Below are positions 1 through 13,355 of a DNA stretch of 64,000 bases, piece after piece. Below the pieces are notes generated by a model. It saw nothing but the letters and a program-made list of their open reading frames with translations. It was not told the origin of the DNA and did not search any database. Positions within the stretch are counted from its first letter, which is position 1; the number at the start of each line of letters is the position of its first letter. This DNA is from Hyperoodon ampullatus (Eukaryota > Chordata > Mammalia > Artiodactyla > Ziphiidae). Where the stretch lies: the NCBI GenBank assembly GCA_949752795.1, contig OX457061.1, positions 33,732,425 to 33,796,424 of the forward strand. The letters run 5' to 3'. The position numbers and the translations under genes are program-made.

Positions 1-1521
<1,521 letters not shown>

Positions 1522-2010
1522 GTCAACATATATTTTTGAGGGCCAACTATGAATCAGGCAATGCAGAATATCAATCAGCCAAACAGGTGACAAACCAAAG
1601 CCACTCACAGTTTTGGCAGAATAGCCCAACACCCTCAAGGCTACTACATGTGCAGAACCTCATACGCCAAAACGCTCAGTGGTCTGATACAAATCTGCTG
1701 AGGGGAACTGACCTGTGTGGAAATAACTGCACTGTGAAATATGGATATGGTGTGACTACTTTCCAGAATCTCAAATCGAATGATGCTCTACGGATTGATT
1801 CAGAAGCATTTATGCTTACAAGAAGTATAGAAGATAGGAATGAAATCTGATTTCTGTTCCCAAACTCAACTCCTGACTTCCTTTGAAGTCTACGGTCTCT
1901 AACATTACTGCAAGTTTTTCACCTGGCGGTAAAGAATAATCCTACTTTAGGCTGAAATATATTAAGGAACTATTCGGCTTTTGTTTTTGTTTTTCCAGTA
2001 AAACTTTAAA
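1522..2010. other. single-copy spacer, nothing recognised
   Basis: Between two CHR SINEs. The frame that enters from the SINE runs to about 1850 but has no recognisable protein features after leaving the SINE, so I read it as spacer. Confidence 0.4.
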
Positions 2011-2229
2011 AAAAGCTTAACATGGGGCTTCCCTGGTGGCGCAGTGGTTGAGAGTCCGCCTGCCGATGCAGGGGACACGGGTTCGTGCCCCGGTCTGGGA
2101 AGATCCCACATGCCGCGGAGCGGCTAGGCCCGTGAGCCATGGCCACTGAGCCTGTGCTCCGCAAGGGGAGAGGCCACAACAGTGAGAGGCCAGCCTACCG
2201 CAAAAAAAAAAAAAAAAAGCTTAACATGG
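2011..2229 (+). mobile_element. CHR-type SINE with perfect TSD
   Basis: SINE body at about 2026-2218, flanked by a perfect 15-base duplication AAAAGCTTAACATGG (2011-2025 and 2215-2229). The left edge of the duplication follows TTT and opens with A residues, matching the TTTT/A preference of the L1 endonuclease. Order: tRNA-derived head with A-box TGGCGCAGTGG and B-box-like GGTTCGTGCC, CHR body, A17-type tail. The intact TSD and an A-tail with no interruptions indicate a recent insertion mobilised by L1 machinery. Confidence 0.96.
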
Positions 2230-2524
2230 ATTTTATGTATATGCTGACTTTCTTTAAGCTATTGCCTTTGCTTGAGGTTGTCAAACAGAATTTTGGAACT
2301 GGAAAAGATCTTTGATATAAACTATTACAATGATTTTAGAACTGTTAAACACAGGACCCCAGGGTCTACCATAAGGTAGAGGAAGATGGTAGGCATGGGT
2401 GAGACCCTGAACCCCAGAGCCACCCTGCTTTCATATTTGATCTGTTTATAATCCCAAGAACATTTATTTAAAGAAAGGGATATATAAGTATTTTTTTAAA
2501 AAAGAGTGAAATCGTTGAATTAGT

Positions 2525-2665
2525 ATAACTCTTTTGTGTTATGGATGAAGATACCAAAACCCAGAGAGAAACCCGACTTGCCGAAGATCACATAGTGGGT
2601 AGGTGACAGTACCTGGACTCAAATCAGTATCTCCCCATTTCTTGTTCAAGAATTGTCCAGTAGGC
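2525..2665 (-). mobile_element. MIR fragment
   Basis: Diverged match to the MIR core read from the minus strand: the segment with a gatgaagata/ccagagagaa motif, then a 'cacatagtgggtaggtg'-like stretch and a tail near 'ggactcaaatc'. Assigned from remembered MIR consensus; the boundaries are approximate. Confidence 0.6.
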
Positions 2666-3937
2666 CATGCCACCAACTGGTAAGGTATTCAAATGGCCAA
2701 AGTACTAAGATTATGACTGTATTTCAACAGACTATGGCATGATACAGTTTCTGTTCCTTTCAGGATCTTTGTCATGTTCTGTGATCTCCCGTCTCATTAT
2801 CTCTGGAGGTAAGGACATCTTACAGCATAATAATGACTCAGTTTTGCTCTAAGAAGGTATTAATACTACCAAGAAGGTTTGTTTGTCTGTAAAGGCTCTA
2901 TACTAAAGAATGTGAGAATCCACAGCTGTGCTCCAGAATGGAGCCAGGAAAGCATCAGGTTCTCTCCAGGATTAGCTACAAAGGGCAGTGGTAAGATTGA
3001 ACCAGGACCCTGGTGGGGGAAGACAGAGGTGATGAAAAGGAAAGATGGAGGAGCATCAGAATTAAAGCACTTCTAGATACCCATCTGAAGCAGGATCTGT
3101 TCAGTGGAATGGCAGCCCAAAGAGAGAGCTAAGGGAACATTTTCTACTACTCTTTGGTCTCCAAGTGTGTTTAATACGGAGTTCAAGACTGTACTACACA
3201 ACATTCCAGATCAAAGACTTTCATGTGAATTTCACTATTTTGTAATTAGTTGACAAATGTTAACATCTATCTACCCCTAACCTTCCAGGATGTAGAGAAC
3301 CATTATGTAAAAACAATTGTGCACAATTAATGATTAATAATAAATTTCTGTAGTTAGTGTGTCTTACTGAGGAGGTATTACCTTCTCATACAGAAAAAAA
3401 TGAAACAAAAACTGTTTTATATAAAAATGAAGATATTCAAGAGAGAACATCATAGCTAGGTCTATACAAAAAGGAAAGACGAGATGACAATATAACGGAC
3501 TCAAAATCAAGCTCTTGTTTCTGTTTATTAGTCCACTGAGAATTATTGATGCCTCCACTTTGTCCAATTTTTTGATAGGCAATAATTGTATCTGGGAATC
3601 GACTATCATCTGCTGGTCCCAGCCTTAGAGTCTCCGTCTTCCCAATCACTCAGGTAATGTGTGTCTATATCTGGATCCTTGAGTCTAGGAAACATCCTCA
3701 CTTGTGCTTTTTCAGTCCGCTTTAACCATGATCTTATTCTACCTTCCCCTCTGAGTTTTTTGATCAACTGATTTATGGCTTTTGCTTAAAATTAAATTTT
3801 TAATTTGTCCTAACTGATCAGTGAAAGAATAAAGAATATAACCACAGTCAAGTTTGTAACACCCAGTTCTCCAAGGTGATTACATCTCACTTTGCACCTA
3901 GGGCGCTGTACCTTTACAGCCTTGTGTCCCAAGGGCA
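2666..3937. other. single-copy stretch, no gene seen
   Basis: Mixed-composition DNA without a recognisable gene. The short frames (65-81 codons) show no conserved motif and no convincing splice context. The region ends where a full-length MIR begins. Confidence 0.4.
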
Positions 3938-4192
3938 ACAGTATTAGTTAAGAGGATAGCTCTGGAGTCACACTGCCTGGGTTCAACTCCTGGCTCTGCC
4001 AATTACAAGCTGTGTGATCTTGTATCTATTGCTTAACATCTCTATGCTTCTGTTTTCTCGTCCATAAAGTGGAGATAATAATAATACTGACTTCTTCATA
4101 GGGTTGTTGGGAGGCTTAAATGAGATAATAGATGTAAGCTGCTAAGAACAGTGACTGGCACACAGTAAGTACTTAATAAAAGTTGGCTATTA
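3938..4192 (+). mobile_element. MIR SINE, near full length
   Basis: Order matches the MIR consensus: a 'ctggagtcacactgcctgggttcaa'-like tRNA-derived part, the core with 'tgtgtgatctt' and 'cttaacatctct', the 'ataaagtggagataataata' segment, and the L2-like tail with 'ggcacacagtaagtacttaataaa'. An ancient mammalian SINE, moderately diverged. Confidence 0.88.
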
Positions 4193-5159
4193 TCGATTTT
4201 ACACTATTGTGTGGATCATGGGAGTAAACCCTTTTTCTAATTTAAGTCTCTATAGGGAATGTGAGCCATTTTTTTCTCTAGTTGACAGTTGGTGTAACAT
4301 CCTCTGTCCCTCCTGAACATCCAGAACTGAGTCATAGCTTGTATCCCATGATTGTTGACTACATTTGTCCCCTTCTAATTCTGTCATTTTCTCTTCCTCC
4401 ATCACTCTCATTGTCATTATCATCTTCATCGTCATCAGTATTGAGTACAGTGCTAAAGACCAAATTCAGAAAGTTCAATTCACTAAAAATTCAAGAAGCT
4501 ACAATGCAACAGGCAGTAGATGAGACATGGGACAAAGCAAAGAGTGAGATGCACATACTGCCTGGAGAGATCCATGGTCTCCAGTGGGGGAGACACAGTA
4601 GACTCTCATTAACTCTGATGCAAGATTACTAAGCTCCATAGGGACCCACAATCATCAATTATTCTTCCTTTCATGCTGTCTGGAGCTCATAAGAAGTTCT
4701 GAGCCTAGGGGTGACAATCAGAAGTCAGTGGCACAGAGGTGAGGTCTAATCATGACTCTGACTCTCATCCTACCAGCCATGATCCCAAGATTGTTGACAG
4801 TTTTGACACTCCAGCAGGATCCCAGAAGAAGAACAGGCCTGAGATACTGTGAGCCCAAGGACCAGGTGACTGGTCTTCAAATATCCAAAGGACACAGGCA
4901 GGGCAATAGCACTCTTTCTTCAGGGCCCTCATTGTTTCTTGCTCAGCATAGGCTGTGCCGGAGGCTTGAGACTGAATGAAAGGATTGGATGTGATACTAT
5001 GGGACACAGCCAAATTCCTAAGAAGTGAGCCAGAGCTGTGGCTAAGACCCAACCCCTGCCAGTGAAACCCAAAGACTAGTGGTTGAGAAATGCTTGCTTG
5101 GCCTGTTCAAAAGGTGGTGGAAACATGGTGCCAAAGTACCATCATCAATATCAGCATCT
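4193..5159. other. single-copy stretch, no gene seen
   Basis: Contains a CT-rich/TCA-rich patch near 4380-4440 (TCATTATCATCTTCATC-like). Short frames in both directions cross this patch and code for low-complexity serine/leucine or acidic runs. No recognisable domain. Confidence 0.4.
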
Positions 5160-5322
5160 TTACTAAAATTTATTATTCACTTACTTAAGCTGGAGCTGTA
5201 TTCAAACACATGCTTCATACATAGAAATTCACAATATGGATATTATTTCCTCCATTATACAGAAGAGGAGACTGAACCTCTGAGAATTTAGGCAAATTGT
5301 ACAAGATCATACAGCTACTAAG
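5160..5322 (-). mobile_element. MIR fragment
   Basis: Minus-strand MIR signature: a 'ttatacagaagaggagactgaacctctgag' type segment, with a 'catacagctactaagcagcag' type 5' end to its right. Diverged and AT-shifted. Confidence 0.7.
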
Positions 5323-6180
5323 CAGCAGCCCAGTTTCTCTAAGGGATGAAGACAGTTAATTGAATATATACACCCGCAGCCCACCAGCTGCCATAATGTT
5401 GGTAGCTGAGACAAAGTAAGTTATTTAACTGCTTTTATTGTAATTCTACTTTGTCTATATTATACTGAGAACTGTCTTTTTTGTATAGCTATAAGGGGTG
5501 TTGTATGATGAAGCATTAATTAGCTATTTAACTGCCCTGCAATATCTTCTGTTTGCTCTGGGAGGCCAAACTGATTTTCTCTTTTTTTCACTTCTACCTA
5601 TATAAAAGAAATTTATTCAAAACTGGTTCCACTAGATAATTTTATGGTCCCAAGACTGGAAATAAATAGCTTCTCTAGAATTTGCAAAATCTATCATGTT
5701 GTTTCACTATAGAAATCAGAGGTCAGCACTGGGTCCAATCTGGCCTTTATTCTTTCCTCTTTAAATAAGTACACTTGTTGATTGGTCTTAGTGAGATATG
5801 TCTTACATTCTGAACGTATTGTGTTGTGTTGCATTAATCATTACATAGCTACAGGGAATGAAAATAACCAATTTCCTTAATTAAAGGGTCCTGGTAAGAC
5901 AAGAGGTGCTCTATTCATCACTCTTCATTTGTCTTGGCTAATAGTAATAGCAAAAATAATACCTTGAATTTAGACAGTTCCTTTCTTCCAAGAAGTTCAA
6001 AGCTCTAGTATGTCTAGTATATCATGAGAACAGACAGATGAGTACTAGTGAACTTGGCAAGGAGAAAGAGATGTTATTTATGCCAAATTAAAACGCTAAA
6101 ATGAGACCATAATTTATTCGCTGAATGTATTATCTTTCTTAAGATGAATGCAATGTGGTGTAAGAAAGAAAAAAAACAAT

Positions 6181-6375
6181 AGAATTTAGATGCAGGCTAT
6201 TGTGTGTAAATCTTGGCTCTGTCATTAACTAGCTGGGGATTCATACTTAAGCAAATTTTAACCTTGCTAAACCTCAAGGTTCTCACCTATAATAGAGAAA
6301 CAGTGAATATCTATCTCATATGATTATTATGAACATAAAATAAGAGTTAAGTATGGTACCTTATAAAACATGAAG
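6181..6375 (+). mobile_element. MIR fragment
   Basis: MIR core in plus orientation: the 'aatcttggctctgtcattaact' segment, then 'acctcaaggttctcacctataat' and a tail ending near 'agtatggtacc'. Old and diverged. Confidence 0.7.
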
Positions 6376-6483
6376 TTTTATAACACAAATATTAAATTAC
6401 TGTTTTCTCATGAAGCTAGTAGGACAAATTTCAAGCAAGCTAACTTGCATAGGTGCTCATCAGTCTCTACAGTCTATGCTCAA

Positions 6484-6570
6484 CTTTCTACTCTCCTGTC
6501 CCTCCCCTGGTACCTAGCATCCACTGGAATGCTCATCAATGTTTGTTGAACTGGGATGGATTAAATCAGA
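6484..6570 (+). mobile_element. L2 3' end fragment
   Basis: Short match to the L2 tail: 'tacctagcatcca' then 'tgctcatcaatgtttgttgaa', equivalent to the L2 terminal 'gctcaataaatgtttgttgaa'. About 80 bases, so the call is modest. Confidence 0.5.
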
Positions 6571-7009
6571 TTGGGTTTATGTTCTTTTATAGAGATTCAT
6601 AAAAACAATACATATGGTAATCTGATGTCCCATGCCTTTAAACTCTGGGAGATCAGATTTGTAACCTACAAGAGTAGAGGAAGTGGTCCTAAACTGATTC
6701 AAGAACAAGAATTTTGGAGGTTAAGAATTATTTAGGAAATCAACAGAATCCATGCTTTTAAATGCAGTAAAGTGAGAATTTTCTTCAATGTTTCTCATAT
6801 ATAATTTATTATCCAAGAAAGGATTAGGGTATCTCTAAATAAATAGTAGTTAGTATTTATATTTCTAGTCCCAAATGATTCCACGGACTATTAAAGGTAA
6901 CTATCGCCTCTTTGGGAAAATAGTTTTGCAATAGGATTTCAACAAGGAATAATCATCACCTTCATGTATACATCATTTTTCCCTTAAAAAGGGCTCTCAT
7001 ATCTATCTA

Positions 7010-7130
7010 ATTGATCCTCATGGTAGTTCCCCATTTTACAGATAAGGAAACAGAGTCATAGACTATGTGACTAGATCCTAAGTGATGAGGTTAGGATTAA
7101 AAATCAGTTCTTCATCGGTTGAAAAATTCA
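7010..7130 (-). mobile_element. MIR fragment
   Basis: Minus-strand MIR core with 'ccattttacagataaggaaa' followed by 'cagagtcatagactatgtga' and 'taagtgatgagg'. Confidence 0.7.
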
Positions 7131-8160
7131 ACCACTCTAGGAATAAGAAATACCATGAAAGGACACTCAACTCTAAGGATTAAAGAGGAATAAATGAATG
7201 AGGGATTGATTTAGCTGACTTTATAAACAAAAAGAGAGTGGCTTTACCACCACTGCCAACAAAAACTGAACAGCATAGTCAGCTCTTTGAAGCTCATCTA
7301 CTGAGTCCCTAAGAGAAAGCTGAGATGTAGGGTTTGATGGCTGTTGGTGGTGGTGATGGTAGTTTGGGTATTTTGTTGGGTTCTTTTTTTTATATTATTA
7401 TTGGTTTTATATTGTGGTTTTTAATTTTTTCCTATAATTGAATAAACAATCATTTGACTAACTGACCAAATGAACTAGGTGTTTTGCCCTCAAAAAGCAT
7501 AAGCTAAAAATACAAAAGGAGAGAACAGAAATAGAATAAGAAATTATGGAGTTAAGATGAAAATATAATGATGGATATTAAAAATGGACAGCAAAAAGGA
7601 AATAATACAGGAAGTGGAGTATACATGTTGAACTTAATTATGTGCTCCTAGAAAGCTGAAAAAAAGGACAATTTTTAAAATATTTAATCCCTTTACATTT
7701 TTTACTTAATTGTTTTTGTATCTTTTCTTGCAAAACAAGATAAAGTGGAAAATAAATTTTAAATAATCACCCTAGATCCTAATATAAAATTTATTCTTTA
7801 TTTTACATTTAAGCCTTCCCAAACTACTTTTGGACAGATTTCAAATTCTCTTTCCAAGTCCTTTAAGAAGGGAGTAACTGCATTCTGATTTATCTTTGTG
7901 TAAGTGCAGGCTTCCATGCAGTGGGTTTGCTTAGAACGAAATTTGGGGTGGCAGCAAATCTCTTCTGGGCTTCCTGCTGGCTTCTTGTATGTTTCTCTGT
8001 GTAATGTCATGGAAAGAGCTTGACTGGGAGAAATGACACTCTCTTTCAAAGAAGTACTTATAAAGTATACATATCATATGGACTGTTACCCAAGACTTAT
8101 CAACAACCTTCTTATGAAAGATGTAAACTTTCTTAAAATAAAAGCTACCACTCATAGAGA
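7131..8160. other. AT-rich stretch, no gene seen
   Basis: Includes a G/T-rich patch at about 7330-7400 (repeated TGGTGG/TGTTGG) and long A-rich sequence at 7490-7790. Short minus-strand frames at 7798-8155 have no recognisable motif. Confidence 0.4.
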
Positions 8161-8161
8161 G

Positions 8162-8365
8162 TTTCTGTTAGTCAGATACAGTACCAAATGCTGTGTATAA
8201 TTTTAATTTTCATCTAACCTTGCAACAACCCTGTGAGTGGGTATTATTATTCCCATTTGACAGTGGAGGAAATTGAAACTGAAAGAAATTAAGTAACTAA
8301 CCCATGATCAGAGAGCACACAAGTTGGAATTAGGATGTAAGCCTAAAGCTGCCAAGTTCCAAAGA
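8162..8365 (-). mobile_element. MIR (3' variant) fragment
   Basis: Minus-strand MIR family pattern: 'accaaatgctgtgtataa', 'accttgcaacaaccctgtga', 'tgggtattattattcccatt', 'gacagtggaggaaattgaaa', 'taagtaactaacccatgatc'. The full run of MIR blocks in order supports the call. Confidence 0.82.
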
Positions 8366-8774
8366 CTTTTTGGATGTGGTGACTGCTGTAGAAGCAATGA
8401 GCATAAAGTCATGCTGCTCTTATCTGAAGGCAAGCCATCGGGAGCTCAAGTCCGACAGTTGCTGGATGCAGGTTTTCACTGGAATTGGATTTGATCCTAG
8501 GAGAGAGCTTAGTGAATCCTGAAGAATGGCAGATTGGCATATACTTCAGACTAGTCATCTACTTTGTTCATCACTTTTCCAGCATCACTTTAAGCCACTT
8601 GGTTCTCTAGTCTATTTATACCTTCAGTTTTGATATTGAGAAGCTAAACCAAAATATGCTGTATCATATTGCAGGGAGACACTATGGAGCTACAAAAAAG
8701 AACATGACCCTGGGGGTAGCTTAGACATCCCTGAACCCCAGTCGCAGATCTGCCATGCACTAACTCTGTAGAAA

Positions 8775-8905
8775 GCAATAAAAATAACAGTAGTTAACTA
8801 GGTGTGAGGCACTGTGCCAGGGCTTTACTTATGCTATTTCATTTAATCTTCAGCTATTCCATGATGTATTTATAGTCTCTTCACACAACAGACTAGGAAA
8901 CCGTG
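8775..8905 (-). mobile_element. MIR fragment (minus)
   Basis: Contains the 'gaggcactgtgccagggc' and 'tatgctatttcatttaatct' blocks and ends near 'gactaggaaaccgtgg'. Lies head to head with a plus-strand MIR that follows immediately. Confidence 0.7.
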
Positions 8906-8914
8906 GTCCAGGAG

Positions 8915-9060
8915 CTTCCAGAGTTTGAATTCAGGCTCAACTACTCACTCTTTACATGATCCTGGGCAAGCTACTTAATGTTTTAAAGCCTCAGTTTATC
9001 ATCTATACCAAACTCATAGAACTATTGTAAAAATATAGTAAAAACTTGGCACACAAAGGC
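8915..9060 (+). mobile_element. MIR fragment (plus)
   Basis: Plus-strand MIR core: 'gagtttgaattcaggctcaa', 'gatcctgggcaagctactta', 'gcctcagtttatcatctata', ending near 'acttggcacac'. It is opposite in orientation to the MIR at 8775-8905, so these are two separate insertions. Confidence 0.75.
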
Positions 9061-9439
9061 TACTTGTCTTATTCAATTTGATATCTCTTCTCAACATCTA
9101 ACAGAGCACCTTGAAATAGTAGGAATTCAGTTATGGTTTAATTTAGTATCGATATATAGACTGGTTGACACATAGGTGGAATGGTGCTGAAAGGATGATA
9201 TGAAATAAGCATTTGTGGATTAAATCCCTAGGAAGCAGGAGAGCTGGTCGGGCCTCTTGAAGGACAACTCATGTGGGCTATGGGTCTCATCTTCTCTGCC
9301 TTCAGCCTTCTTATCTTGGACCTGAATTTTAACTTAGGACGTTGGAGATAGGAGAGAGGTGAAGTGGAAGATCCCTTCCCCCAGGACCACCTCTCCCCCA
9401 TTAGCTAAACTGTAAATATCCTCCATGGTGTGGCTCCAA

Positions 9440-9860
9440 TATGCTTTCTCCTCTTCATGTAGTACAGGCCTTCCTTCAATACCTAATATACCATCCATTC
9501 CAGACCAATGGCTTCCTATGTCTCAAAATACCTTCATCTTTCAGACCTCTGTTGATTCTATCCTACTTACCTGTAATACACTTTCCACCATCTCTTCTGA
9601 TCAATCTTCCAGATTCTCTTAGAGCCCAAATGGCATTTCTTTTAAGGGTCTTCTTGCATTTTAACAAAGTTAACTGAACTAACCCAGCACACTCAGCCTG
9701 GTATTACAGTGAATACCTCCCTCCCCCCGCCCATACAGATGTATGCTCCCATAGACACATACCCAGGGAAGTAATTTTGTCTTATTCCTCTCTGTACCCA
9801 CAACAACTACTACAGAGCCTGGCCCAGGATAATTTTTATATACTTGAATGAAATAACATG
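9440..9860 (+). mobile_element. L2 3' end
   Basis: Late L2 consensus blocks in order: a C/T-rich body with 'ccttccttcaatacc', 'tcttttaagggtcttcttgc', then the tail 'gtaattttgtcttattcctc', 'tgtacccacaacaactacta' and 'gagcctggcccaggataat'. Short frames across it are incidental. Confidence 0.72.
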
Positions 9861-10366
9861 GGATGTAATCAAAACTCCTTGTCCTTAAGCTCTGCAGTAG
9901 ACCATAATTCAGGATGTGTGTTCCCTGAGGGACTGCCTTTATGCTCTCCAACCCCTTCAATCTCTGCTTTAAATATTAACAAACTCAACATGGCTGAGGT
10001 TTGCCCTCCATTATAATGGAAACTGGGTTGGGTTAGAACTGTTTTAATAGTGAAAATAGGAAGATAACTGATGAGTCATCCTCCTTAGTCACAATATGGC
10101 CAAGTTTAGGACACACTGAGAGGGTATTCTACCCTTAACCACATCTGAAAGAGAGAATGTCAGCTGGGTCTCCACCCATCATCTCTTTCCTTGGGTCGGG
10201 TTTCATCAGAAGTGTCGCAGGGCTATTTTACACTGACACCAAGATAGAGCATGGTCAGGACAGGCCACAGGAACTAAAAGGTAAGCAGTGAGGTTGCAGC
10301 ACCAGGTCCTGAAGTCATAATCCTATTGTCAGCTCTGCTTTCCCAGTGCTTCCGTGGTCTGCATAT

Positions 10367-10611
10367 AAAAGTACCAGATGCGGGGCTTCCCTGGTGGCGC
10401 AGTGGTTAAGAATCCACCTGCCAATGCAGGGGACACGGGTTCGAGCCCTGGTCCGGGAAGATCCCACATGCCGCGGAGTGGCTGGGCCCATGAGCCATGG
10501 CCGTGGAGCCTGCGCGTCCGGAGCCCGTGCTCCGCAACGGGAGAGGCCACAACAGTGAGCAGCCTGCGTACCGCAAAAAAAAAAAAAAGAAAAAGAAAAA
10601 GTACCAGATGC
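10367..10611 (+). mobile_element. CHR-type SINE with perfect TSD
   Basis: Body at about 10382-10596 inside a perfect 15-base duplication AAAAGTACCAGATGC (10367-10381 and 10597-10611). The A-box (TGGCGCAGTGG) and B-box (GGTTCGAGCCC) are both well preserved. The A-tail has acquired G interruptions (AAAGAAAAAGAAAAA), an early step toward a microsatellite. The L1-type site at the left edge is TAT|AAAAG. Confidence 0.96.
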
Positions 10612-10744
10612 TTCGAAGGCAGAGTTCTAACCACCAGCATTATTGTGTATATTATCTGTCCTATTCCCTTCTCCATGCAACGAGGAGCAAAGAAACAATA
10701 AAATTAAGAAAAAGTAATTGGTCAACTTCCATGACCAATCATGG

Positions 10745-10800
10745 AATCAACGTGTATTTATTGAGGACCTGTTGTATGCCAGGAGTTAGGCCACAGTAAG
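10745..10800 (-). mobile_element. L2-tail-like fragment
   Basis: 'gtgtatttattgaggacctg' and 'ttgtatgccaggagttagg' match the reverse complement of the L2/MIR-type terminal sequence. Short; the family is uncertain. Confidence 0.45.
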
Positions 10801-10839
10801 CAAACACAGCCACAGCCCCTAGTGTCATAGCAGATGGCA

Positions 10840-11090
10840 CAGCAGTGAAGAACATGGGCTCTAGAGCCAAACCACCTTTCTGGTCTGATGACCAACTCTG
10901 TCACCTGTAAGTCATGTGACTTTGAATATAAATGGATTAAATCTCTCTGTGCCTCGGTTTCCTCATCTGTAAAATGGGAATGATAGTAACAGCATCTACC
11001 TCTTAGGAATATTTTAAACATTACATGACATATGTAAAGCCCCTGGGATATAGTAAACTCTTGGTAAATTTTAGCCTTTTGTGTTTTAAT
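10840..11090 (+). mobile_element. MIR SINE, near full length
   Basis: MIR blocks in order: 'cagtgaagaacatgggctct', 'ctctgtcacctgtaagtcat', 'ctgtgcctcggtttcctcat', 'ctgtaaaatgggaatgatag', then the 3' tail 'agcccctgggatatagtaaa'. Confidence 0.88.
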
Positions 11091-12357
11091 TTTGTGAGGG
11101 ACACAAACCTGAATCAAAATAGTCATAACTACATTGGAAACAAACATGATTGTAACTGAGCCATAAGTGGTATGCTAGTGAGAGTAAACACCGGAGATAC
11201 ATAAACTGGTCTAATGGCCAAAGAAGCCTTCACTGGGGAAATGTGGTGGGGGAAAGTGGGGTGGGAGTTGTTCAAGCATGAGCTCTGAGGTGAAGGATAC
11301 AGAGCACTTTATAGAAACTGAAAGAGCCGTGAAGCTGGAGCACTTCTAGCAAGAGTTGGGGAGCCCGGTCCAAGGCAAAGTGAAGAGGTGAGCTTACATG
11401 CCATTGAGGGCCAGGTAATATAACGGAGGAGCATGGCTGAGAGTTAAGAGTGTTTTAGAATTATATAGTCAAGATTACTCTAGCAGGAGAAACATGGAAC
11501 TAGTACACAGATCCAAAGAGGGTTTCCAACAGGACACAAATCTTTGCCATTTGAAACTGTATTTTAAAGATAGTTGGAGGAAAAAGTAAGGAGGAAAAAG
11601 TGGAGGAGCTGCTCCCCAAACCCTCACATCCTTCTTCCCTCTGACCTTAGCCTCAGCATGTCACCCCAGCAGCAGAGAAGGTTGGTTAGAGAGAAGCTTG
11701 CACTCAGGGCAGATGCTACAAGTCATGAGTATTTACGTGACACAGGAGGGGACTGGGGGCTTCAAATTTACAAGGGAAGAGTAACTATGGGAAAAGAAAG
11801 AGATGGAGGGGATATTGGCATTTGGGAAAGGAGATGTTAGAAGTCAGAGGGATTATAGGAAGGAGGGACAGAACAGCATTAGGAAGGACAAAGTACCTAC
11901 AGGGCACTCAAATGGCAAGCCAATCCTGGAGGTCCCCAGAGGATGTATGGTTGGCCTGCACAGGCAACTCCATACTTCTCTACACCACTGGGATCAGTAT
12001 CCTACCTAGGACTCCATGTGGTTTGGGTTTATCACTGGAACTGCACCAAAGTTGCTTAAATCTATTTAGAGTATGTGTGTGTGTGCTTCAGAGAGCAGGA
12101 GAAAGGCAGGCACTGGAGTAAGAAAAGTCTGATCTCACTCTCCCTGCTCCATCATTGGCCACATCCTTGCCTACAATGGCTATGATGGCTACATTGGCTC
12201 CCTTCCTGGTAGGCTCCTCTAGGGAGGGAAGTCATCCACAGAAATCTCTACTCCAATGTGTTATGGGACTTGAGGAGACCACATTCTCTTTTAAGAACTG
12301 AGTTTTCTCCAATATAAAATGAGGGACCTGGACCAACTAAGTTCAAAATACCTTCGT
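11091..12357. other. single-copy stretch, purine-rich in part
   Basis: GA-rich patches near 11565-11615 and 11790-11890. The segment at 11290-11480 has the general look of minus-strand L2 (composition and a 'gccattgagggccaggtaat' type block) but is too diverged to assign. No coding gene recognised. Confidence 0.35.
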
Positions 12358-12660
12358 GGGGGTTTTCCCTGGTGGCGCAGTGGTTGAGAATCTGCCTGCC
12401 AATGCAGGGGACACAGGTTCGAGCCCTGGTGTAGGAAGATCCCACATGCCGCACAGCAACTAGGCCCGTGTGCCAGAACTACTGAGCCTGCGCGTCTGGA
12501 GCCTGTGCTTCGCAACAAGAGAGGCCGCAATAGTGAGAGGCCCGTGCACCACGATGAAGAGTGGCCTCCGCTTGCCGCAACTAGAGAAAGCCCTCACACA
12601 GAAACGAAGACCCAACACAGCCAAGAATAAATGTAAATATAAAATAAATAAATTTAAAAA
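12358..12660 (+). mobile_element. CHR-type SINE, old long form
   Basis: Longer than the young copies. After the tRNA-like head (A-box TGGCGCAGTGG, B-box GGTTCGAGCCC) and body it continues through 'gaagagtggcctccgcttgc', 'caactagagaaagccctcac' and 'aacgaagacccaacacagcc' to an (AAATA)n-type tail. That extended 3' region is typical of the older full-length CHR form; the young copies end in the A-tail before it. Several CpG sites have decayed. No clear TSD. Confidence 0.9.
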
Positions 12661-12867
12661 GAAAAAAGACCTATGTGAAGCTTCAGTTCTACCTGCAATT
12701 CTTGACAGAGCCCACTGCTCCCTTTTTCTACCTTTTCTGTTTTAGACTCATAGATTGCCAGAGGTGGACATCCTATTATTTTCCCTATGGCAGATATGAG
12801 GTAAGACAATATGCCAAGATTGGGAGTGAGGAGGGAGAGAGAGAAACACTCCTAATCAAGGTGGATC

Positions 12868-13035
12868 AGCTGCAAAATTTGTTGGGCCCAGTGCAAAATG
12901 AAAATGTAGGGCCCCTTGTTCAATAAGGAAGAACTTCAAGATGGCAACAACAGAGCATTAAGCCAAACACAGGGCTCTTCCGAGCACAGGGCCCAGTGTA
13001 ACTTCACAAGTCACATGCCCATGAAGCAGTCTTGC
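12868..13035. mobile_element. ancient repeat, possibly hAT-like DNA transposon
   Basis: I recognise a common mammalian interspersed sequence with 'gctgcaaaatttgttgggcc', 'gtgcaaaatgaaaatgtagg', 'gggcccagtgtaacttcaca' and an end near 'acatgcccatgaagcag'. I cannot name the family with certainty; the end sequence suggests a hAT-type terminal repeat. Orientation not assigned. Confidence 0.4.
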
Positions 13036-13122
13036 TCCTGATGCAGTGCTCTTTCCTCTGTTACATGCTGACTGTGCCCTTCTCCCCATTCCCAGCCTCT
13101 ATTAGATTGTAAGTAATAGAGA

Positions 13123-13355
13123 AATAAATGACATTTTAAAATTTTATTTATTTATTTATTTAGGCTGCTCAGGGTCTTAGTTGCAGCACGCAGGATCTTC
13201 GTTGCTACATGCAGGCTCTTTAGTTGTGGCATGCGAATTCTCATGCAGGTGGGATCTAGTTCCCTGACCAGGGATCAAACCCGGGCTCCCTGCATTGGGA
13301 GCACAGAGTGTTAGCCACTGGACCACCAGGGAAGTCCCAATAAATGACATTTTAA
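13123..13355 (-). mobile_element. older CHR-type SINE with perfect TSD
   Basis: Body at about 13140-13338, inside a perfect 17-base duplication AATAAATGACATTTTAA (13123-13139 and 13339-13355). On the minus strand the head has 'tggtggtccagtgg' in place of the A-box sequence of the younger copies, and the tail is (AAATA)n. This is a different CHR subfamily from the copies at 2026 or 10382. The clean TSD shows an intact insertion despite internal divergence. Confidence 0.92.

Noticed and set aside
10591..10600. AAAGAAAAAG tail as a separate microsatellite
   Set aside because: It is the decaying A-tail of the CHR SINE inside its TSDs.
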